Assembly: GCF_037176765.1 (NCBI RefSeq)
Contig: NC_090022.1
Span: 176,087,117-176,151,116, forward strand
DNA length: 64,000 bases
Direction: 5' to 3'
DNA from: Anolis sagrei
Taxonomy: Eukaryota > Chordata > Lepidosauria > Squamata > Anolidae
The notes beneath the pieces are model-generated. The model saw nothing but the letters and a program-made list of their open reading frames with translations, made no database searches and had not been told where the DNA came from. Both the position numbers and the translations under genes were made by a program. Positions 51,484-60,867 of this stretch are shown here, one piece after another (position 1 is the first letter of the stretch; each line of letters starts with the position of its first letter).

Positions 51484-54400
51484 TTATATGGCAGTGTAGA
51501 AGGGGCCACAGTTATCACCACCATTCCACTTCAAGGGCCACAGTTCCTTCCTGTAGTATCCTGGGAGGGCTAAGCTACAAATCCAAACAAACAACCAATC
51601 CCAAGGTTACTAAGGTCACTTCTACACTGCCAAATAATCCAGATCATCAAAGCAGATTGTCTGTATTATCTGCTTTGAACTGGATTATATGAGTCTACAC
51701 TGCCAGATAATCCAGACCAAAGCAGATAATCTGTATTTTATATGGCAGTGTAGAAAGGGCTATAAGATGCTATCAGAGCAGTCAAGAGTGGATAATATTG
51801 CCATAGTTATATTGTGTGTAAAGATGACATTAGCGAGGTCAGTCTGACAACCCCGAATTCCTTTCCCAAACAGGTTTGGATGTACAGTCGCTTGTATCGG
51901 AAAGTACCGCGGTTCCGACGTCCTGAACTCCTGCAAGCGGCCAGAGCAGGTAAACTTCTCTTCATCTGATAGGTAATGAATGGAGGTTGGTGTTATTTAT
52001 GGGTGGAATGCATAAAATGGCATAAGAGGCAGTTATAGAGGGAAAGCAGCACGTTTTGGTGCTTTGAATCTGTTGGGATTTCTGGGAGTTGAAGGCCAAA
52101 ACACCTGGGGACCCACAGGTTGAGAACCACTGCTCTAAACCTTCCTTGACTAATAATGATAAATATCCCATAAAACCACAAATCTAAGAATCCCAGAGCA
52201 TTGAGATATGGACATTGATTGGGTGGGGTGGGGGTGGGGGGCATGAAACGGCTATAATTCTGCAGTGTGGGTACAACATAAGAAAGAAAATAATAAAACT
52301 ACCTCTGAGGATGCTTGCCATAGATGCAGGCGAAACGTCAGGAGAGAATGCCTCTAGAACATAGCCATATAGCCCAAAAAAACCTACAACAACCCAAGAA
52401 AATAATTGTTCAACCCCATCATGGCACAGTTAAAAACTGGGCTTTTCCTTGTTCTCAGGGACCGAACTTTGGGGGCCCTTCTACACTGCCATATAAAATC
52501 CAGATCATCTGCTTTGAACTGGATCATATGGCAGTGTAGACTCATATAATCCAGTTCAAAGCAGATACTGTGTATTTTCTGCTGTGATAAACTGGATTAT
52601 ATTGCAGTGTAGACAAGGCCTTGGTCACCTTGGAGGCCCCTTCTACACTGCCATATAGAATCCAGATCACCTGCTTTGAACTGGATCATATGGCAGTGAA
52701 GACTCATATAATCAAGTTCAAAGCAGATACTGTAGATTTTCTGCTTTGATAAACTGGATTATATGGCAGTATAGAAGGGGCTTTGGTCACCTTAGAAGCC
52801 TCTTCTATACTGTCATATAGAATCCAGAACATTCAGATTATATGGCAATGTAGACTCATTTAATCCAGTTCAAAGCAGATATTGTAGATTATCTGTTTTG
52901 ATAAACTGAATTATATGGCAGTGTAGAAGGGACCTTGGTCACCTTGGAGGCCCCTTCTACACTGCCATATAGAATCCAAATAATCTGCTTTGAACTGTAT
53001 TCTATGACAGTGTAAAACATGATATGGATTATCTGTTTTAATAATCTGGATTATATGCCAGTGTAGAAGTAGCCTAAAGCTCTTACTCAGGGTTTTGACA
53101 AAATAAATTTAGGGTTAAAACTGGGGGGCGGGGGGATGCATCTATAAAATAGAATTAGGGCCATTTGACATCTCTTGGCTCAGTACTCTGGAATCTTGGG
53201 AATTGTAGTTTGGCAAGGCACCAGAGCTCTTTGACAGAGGACGCTAAACATGTTGTCACTACAAGCCTCATGATTCCCATAGCATTTCAGGGTCCTTCCA
53301 CACAGCCCTATATCCCAGAATATCAAGGCAGAAAATCCCACATTATCTGAGTGTGGACTCAGATAACCCAGTTCAAAGCAGATATTGTGGGTTTTTCTGC
53401 CTTGATATTCTGGGATATAGGGCTGTGTGGAAGGGCCCTGAGCCAGGATAGTTAAAGCTGTGTTGAATGGCATTAAGTCTACAGTGTAGGTGCATCCTGG
53501 GTTGGAATATCATCTTGGAGACCAAAGGGGCCTCAGTACCCAACAAGAGGGGATACCTGACTTGGATTCCCTGTCTTTTCCCTTGAGGTGGGGAGTTTTT
53601 GCTCCGGCATGCGCGTGTGGCCCTACCTTCCCAGAAGTGTGCCTTTGTCCTGACCCGGGATGGGCGTCCGGTGAAAATCCAGCGCACCATTTTCAGCGAG
53701 TGCTTCTACGTCCTTGGGCTGGATGAGCTTGGGCGAGCGACAGGAGAGTCCCGATACCAGGTATGGCCAAGGGAGTGGCAGAACAGGTGTCCTGCTTCAA
53801 ATGTGCCCCTGCTCCCAGTTCACTGGGTATGATGCTCCATTAAGGCTTTACCTTCTCTCTCCCTACAGACTTAGCCTGGCAACCTCCCCCAAAATCCTAG
53901 TGGGCAGTTGGTTTTTTAAAAAATGCATGGGATTTGACCCCATTTGGGGTGCAGTATTCATTACCTCATGGTACTGCCATTAGAGATGGTCTTCCTGTCT
54001 CTACGGCTACTGGGGTTCTGCTGATAGAATAGAGAATCACCACAGTCTCTTCAGGTAGACTATTCCCTGAACCAGAATTCTGAAGCACAGCCAGTCCCCA
54101 AGTTACAAACAAGATCAGTTCTATACGTTTGTTCCAAGGGCTCTTCCGCACAGCCCTATATCCCAGAATATCAAGGCAGAAAATCCTACAATATCTGCTT
54201 TGAATTGGAATATATGGCAATGTGGACTGAGATAACCCAGTTCAAAGCAGATATTGTGGGATTTTCAGCCTTCATATTCTAGGTTGTAGGGCTATTTGGA
54301 TGGGCCCTAAGTTGAATTTGTATGGAAGTCAGAACAGGTTGTTTTCTAAGTGTAACTCCAGCCAACTGTATGTGTATGTATGTGTGTGTGTGTGCGCGCG

Positions 54401-57400
54401 TGCGTGCGTGCGTTTGTGGGATTAACATGACTCAAAAACCACTGGATGAATTGACACCTAATTTGGACACAATACACCTATCAGGCCAACGAGTCACCAT
54501 CACTCATGAAAACACTGAAAAACACAGCAGAAGAGACTTAAAAAGCCAAAAACCAAAAATTACAATGCATGCGCAAAACCACACACACACACACACATAT
54601 GCAAACACACATAATCACAAATATATTCACACACATATACGCACACAAAACACATATACACCTACTGGGCCACAGCAACGCGTGGCAGGGGATGGCTAGT
54701 ATATCTATATAAATAAAAATGTAATGTTCGTTTGTGGGATTAACATAACTCAAAAATCACTGGATGAATTGACACCTAATTTGGACACAATATACCTATC
54801 AGGCCAACGAGTCACCATCACTCATAAAAACACTGAAAAACACAGCAGAAGAGACTTAAAAAGCCAAAAAACAAAAATTACAACGCATGCGCAAAACCAC
54901 ACACACGCGCAAACACACATATACACAAATATATACGCACACATATACACACACAAAACACATATACACAGACTGGGCCACAGCAACGCGTGGCAGGAGA
55001 TGGCTAGTATATCTATATAAATAAAAATGTAATGTTCGTTTGTGGGATTAACATAACTCAAAAACCACTGGGGGATTTGACACCAAATTTGGACACAAGA
55101 CACCTAACAACCCAATGTATGTCTTTCACTAAAAAAAATGATTTTGTCATTAGGGAGTTGTAGTTACTGGGATGTATAGTTCACCTACAATCAAAGAGCA
55201 TTCTGAACTCCACCAATAATGGAATTGAACCATATATGGCATACAGGACTCCCATGACCAAGATAAAACACTAGAAGGGTTTGGTGGGCATTGACATTGA
55301 GTTTGGGAGTTGTAGTTCACCTACATCCAGAGAGCACTGTGAACTCAAACAATGATGGCTCTGGACCAAACTTGGCATGAATATTCCATATGCCCCAAAT
55401 ATGAACACGGAGTTTGGGGGGGGGGGGGGGGAATAGACCTTGACATTTGGGAGTTGTAGTTACTGGGATTTATAGTTGACCTACAATCAAAGAGCATTCT
55501 GAACCCCACCAACAGAATTGGGGCAAACTTCCCACACTGAACCCCCATACTGAAGGCCAACCATTCCAACTCTCTTCCCCAGGGCAAGAAAATTTAATCA
55601 AAGCCCCAATCAAAGCCTTCTGATGAGTAGAATTCCCTCACTTTCTGTTCTCTCACCTCCGTTCTTTACTATGAGTCATTTCTAGGTAGGATGTTTGTAA
55701 CTCGGGGACTGCCTGTCCTCCAAAATCCAAAATTGTCCACAGGCGTGGATGAAATACTGAGGCCTTTGTGTGCAAAAGCTTTGTGTAACACACAAAATTA
55801 TTGAATATATTCCATGAAATTACTTTCAGCCTGGATGTATAAGGCATATCTGAAACATATATGAGTTTCATGTTGAGACCTGAGTCCCATCCCCAGGATA
55901 TCTCACTATGTATGCGTATGGTAAGATAGATTTTACGAAATCTGGAAAAATACAATATCCAAAACATTTTAAATAACAGATACTTACCCTGATAAGAAGA
56001 GGCCTGTCAGCAGGTTAATCCTGTTATTCCTCATGGTGGGGATTTGACCAAAATATTGTCAACAGGAGATGTTATCAGGCATTGTGCTTCATCTACCAGT
56101 TTCTGCTAGACTGAGAGACGCACTGGGTGGTTGGTTACCTAGGAAAAAACTATTTCTATAGCTTGCCTCCTTTTTAGACCTTTTAGACCTTTTTTGTAAC
56201 CATCAGTGGGTAGTGTCAGCCCTTAAATATTCTAATTTACAGAAGAGACAACTATGATAGCAAATCAATGACACAAACAGCTATTTTATCAGTTTAGAGA
56301 ATGGGAAAGGGTACAGCAATATATTCTTCATAGCTTGAATGTGGAATGATCAATTTCTTCGGGGGTTTTTCTCAAACCAGAGATTGGAAAACTTGCTTTT
56401 TTTTAGCTTCCATGTTGGCTAAGGGATTCTGGGAGCTGTAGTCCAAAATGTAATTTTCTGAGCCTTATTATTCAACTTTGTTTCCAGTTGGTGCAAAATA
56501 TGCCAGCTAGACCATTACCTGACCTATCCTTTAGTGATCATATAGCACTAATACTGACTGCATACAGTGACTTCCTATTTTTTGGGCTCAATTCATGGTG
56601 CATTTTTGGACTCACAAAGCCCTTTATAGCTTGGAACTAGGCTGTCTGAAAGACCGCTCCCTTTTTTAAGCCCACCCATAAACTGAGATTCTCAAAAGAG
56701 GCCCTCTTACGTTTTCCCCCATCACCAAAATATTAGATCAGTTTCTACAAGAGACAGGACATTCTTTGTGGCTGCCCCTTATTCCTGAAGTCAGACTGAA
56801 TTCTCCTGAATTTCTGGCACATAGTCAAGACTGTCAGAAATATTTTTAAAATAACTAGGTATTTTTAATTACAAAAATGTGAGTCAAGCACTGAAAGGGT
56901 TAAATTGATGCAATGACTCAGCAAAAGCTGTAGTTCAATATAAGCAGGTGTGCCTGTTGCTTAGCAATGCCGCATTCTGAGAGAGTTCTCAGTGTGAGAG
57001 AAGCCTCTCTGTGTGAGAGAAAACCTCAGTGGGAGAATTGGTCTCAGTGGTAATAGGCCTCACTGTGGGGGAAAAGGCCTTAGAATGTGAAGTAGGCCTT
57101 GTTATGAGAAGGCCTCGTGTGAGAAGCTGTAGTGTGAAGGTTGAACTTTATTTGTGTCATGGAAATCTTGTTCTTGTAAATAGCAAAACCATATTATTTC
57201 ACTATAAAGAAAAGCCTTCTATGGAAGAGATAACATTGGTTTGTGTGTTTTTGTTCTTTTTATCACTTTGGGCTACTGGTGCAGAGTCACGCTGCTGCTG
57301 CTAAGTTACTCTGCTGTACATTTATGGGGAGGGTTTTTTCTTAATAAGCCCACTCTCCCAACAAATACTGCATTGCCTTTGAGCCTTAAAACTAGCTTGG

Positions 57401-58321
57401 GGTTGGCTTTTGGAACTGCTTTGAGCTGTTTCCAACTTTTTGATTTTTTTTTTCTTTAGATATGTTTTTATCAGTAGGGTTGATAGATGGGTGGGCTGAT
57501 AGATGACAAAAAAGAAGGGAGGGAAGGAAAGATGGTAGGTCGATAGGTAGGTAGATGGCCTGAAATCCTATCAGTGAGTAAATGACAAAAACGAAGTCCC
57601 TTACTCAGAAGCCTCGTGACTAGCCAGTGACTTCTTAAACTTTTTCTACTTGCGATCCTTTTTCTCCCAAGAAATTTTTACATGACCCCAGATATATAGG
57701 TGTATACAATAGTTATAAAAACCAAACATTTACTGGTAATAAATCAGCATTTGCAAGGTTTGCTAAACAGGCCGGTTTTCCTTTTTATGAAGTACGGCTG
57801 AAGCATTTTCTGCAGAGTCCACTGTAAACACAGCATGTTGCTGCTAACAGATTTGTGTAAATGGCTGATGTTAGAAACATTTTACTTTTGCCATATTTTT
57901 CACAACTCCAAAATTGAGTTAAGGTTTTTAACTTTGAATATTTTTAATGGTTTTTAACTGAAATTTAAAAGTTGTTTATATTTAATCCTGATAATGTTTG
58001 CATACTAGTATATTTTAAATTGTATGCTAATGTATTGTCAAAGGCTTTCATGGCTGGAATCACGGGGTTGTTGTAGGTTTTTTTGGGCTATATGGCCATA
58101 TTATAGAGGCATTCTCTCCTGACGTTTCGCCTGCATCTATGGCAAGCATCCCTGAGGTCAGACCTCACAACCTCTGAGGATGCTTGCCATAGATGCAGGC
58201 GAAACGTCAGGAGAGAATGCATCTAGAACATGGCCAAAAACCTACAACAACCCACTGTATGCTAATGCTTTTATGTTAAGCTGCTTTGAGTCCCCTTTGG
58301 GTGAGATAAAGCAGGGTAATA

Positions 58322-58357
<36 letters not shown>

Positions 58358-60828
58358 GGGTCCATTTTCGGGTTTGGACCCATGATTTAAGAAGCAATAA
58401 TGAGAAGGTCAGATTTCTGTCTGTCTGTCTGTCTGTCTGCCTTGGTAATGGTGTTCCTATTGACAGAGGGAAGCACAGGCGATGATGGAAGCCATCGTGC
58501 GCTGGGTGAGGGAGGACCCCTCTGAGCTGGGGCGCCCACAGTTGGCAGGAGCTGCTCCCCACGACTCCATGGCTGTTCCTATGATGCTCCTCAATCTGGT
58601 GGACCAGCTGTCAGAAGGTGATGGGGAGGCTGCAAGCCAATTCAGCGAGCTGGGGAACTGGGCTGCTAAGCGAATCCTCATGCATGTGCAGGTAGAATCA
58701 GCTCATCTTAGGCATGTTTTGTGTGGTTTTTTATTTGTTCTGTACCCTGATGAGGTCCCTCTCTTCTTTCCCTGTAGAGGAATGGGACTGCTGTTTTGGA
58801 GAATGTCTCTGAAGATGGCAAGGAATTACCAGGGTGTTTGGGAAGACAACAGAATCCTGGTAGGAAGGGATGTCACAGGGTGCATCTGCACTATTAAAAT
58901 AATGCAATTTGTCACCACTTTAACTGTCCTCACCCAATGCTATGGAATCCTGGATGTGTAGTCTCATGAGGCACCAGCACTCTTTGGTGGAAAAGGCCAA
59001 AAACCATGTAAAACTGTAACACCCAGGATTCCACAGCAAGCATTGAGTCATGGCAGTTCAAGTAGTGTCAAACTGCATTAAATCTACAGTGTATATGTAC
59101 CCATAGTAACTTGTATGTGTTTTACTAGATGGTTTTGTATGTCCTATAATTTGTAAAGTAAAAATAAAAGTTTTCCCCTTGACATTAAGTCTAGTCAAGT
59201 CCAACCACAGACCCGTACCTAATATTATTGTTGCCTGCCATAGCATTGCACTTAATTCCCCCCCAACCCCCCCTAGAATTTTTGGGCTTGCACAAATCTT
59301 GGCCCGGCCTTTTAAATTTTTAATTCGCCTTGAACAGGCAGGATTACTTTTAATATATGTGTGTTATGGTGACAATTTTTATGCTTATATTGTTTTGTTA
59401 ATCTTATGATTATGTTGTTTTACTTTGAATGTTTTGTGATGTTACCTGGGAACCGCTCTGAGTCCCCTCGGGGAGATAGAGCGGTATATAAATAAAGTTT
59501 TACTATTATTATTATAACTCTTAGGGGTGGTGCTCATAATTTCTAAGCCGAAGAGCCAGCGTTGTCCGTAGACACCTCCAAGGCCATGTAGCTGGCATGA
59601 CTGCATGGAGCGCCGTTACCTACCCACAGAAGCAGTACCTAATGATCTACTCATATTTGCATGTTTTCGAACTGCAAGTTTGGCAGAATCTGGTGCTAGC
59701 AGTGGGAGCTCACCCCGCTCCCCAAATTCGAACTGCCCACCTTTCAGTCAGCAAGTTCAGCAGCTCAGAGGTTTAACTCGCTGTGCCATCGGGGGCTCAT
59801 AATTTGTATTGTTTTGAATTTGAATCCCAGGGGGGAAGATAAAAAAGGTAAACAATATTCAGAAGCAAGACCCTGCCATACTACAATTCTAAGCAGTGCT
59901 GATTGACTTGAAACCATTATCTCCCCCCCATTCCCCCCCCTATTCCCCCCCCCCCCCCAAGGTCATGCTCTGGAAGCAGGCTGGTTCCTGCTTCGTCATG
60001 CCCAGCGCCAGCAAGACTTAGCCCTCCAGTCCCAGGCTGTGGAGAAGTTTATAAAGCAGCCATTCCATTCAGGCTGGGACCCTGAGCACGGGGGTCTTTT
60101 TTCCTTCCAAGATGTGGATGGGCTCTGCCCTACTCAGGTATGATGGTCTCTGAACCCTGCTGCCTACTCTCACAATTACTTTGAGAAATATACACACGCC
60201 CCTCCACACATACATTATGCACTCTCACTTTCACCTATATCTTCTGCATTTCAGTTTTCCCTTGCCCTCTTTTTTCCCCCAGCTGGAATGGAAAATGAAG
60301 CTTTGGTGGCCACACACAGAGGCGATGATTGCTTTCTTAATGGGTTTTGCAGACACACAAGACCGAGAGCTCTTAGAACTGTTTGATCAGATGGCAAAAT
60401 ACACATTTGATAAGGTATGTCTGAATATTGAGCTCTGAGACGCCTGGGATCTTTTTGAGCTGGGAAAGTATTGTGACTTTTAGCCCTTTGGGATATCCTG
60501 AGCACAGAACAACACATGTAGAGTTCCCATGTTTCCCTTTCTCACAATTAGGCACAACAGGCAATATGAGGTCCAAGGGTCCTTGCATCTTTTTTTGGTG
60601 GTCTCCATGAGAAACCTGCAGAATGAATTTGCACTAGCCTTGGCTCGGCTTTTTTATTGCTTTGAATAGGCAGGATTATTTTTTAATATACATGTGTTAT
60701 TGTGATAATTTTATGCTTATGTTGTATTGTTAATTTTATGTTATGCTGTTTACTTTGTATGTTTCGGTGATGTTACTTGGAAACCGCCCTGAGTCCCCCT
60801 CAGGGAGATAGAGCGGTATATAAATAAA

Positions 60829-60867
<39 letters not shown>

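Noticed and set aside
54322-55020. Frames rich in Thr/His repeats ([10 protein letters not shown] type)
   Set aside because: They translate CA-rich simple sequence inside Helitron units.
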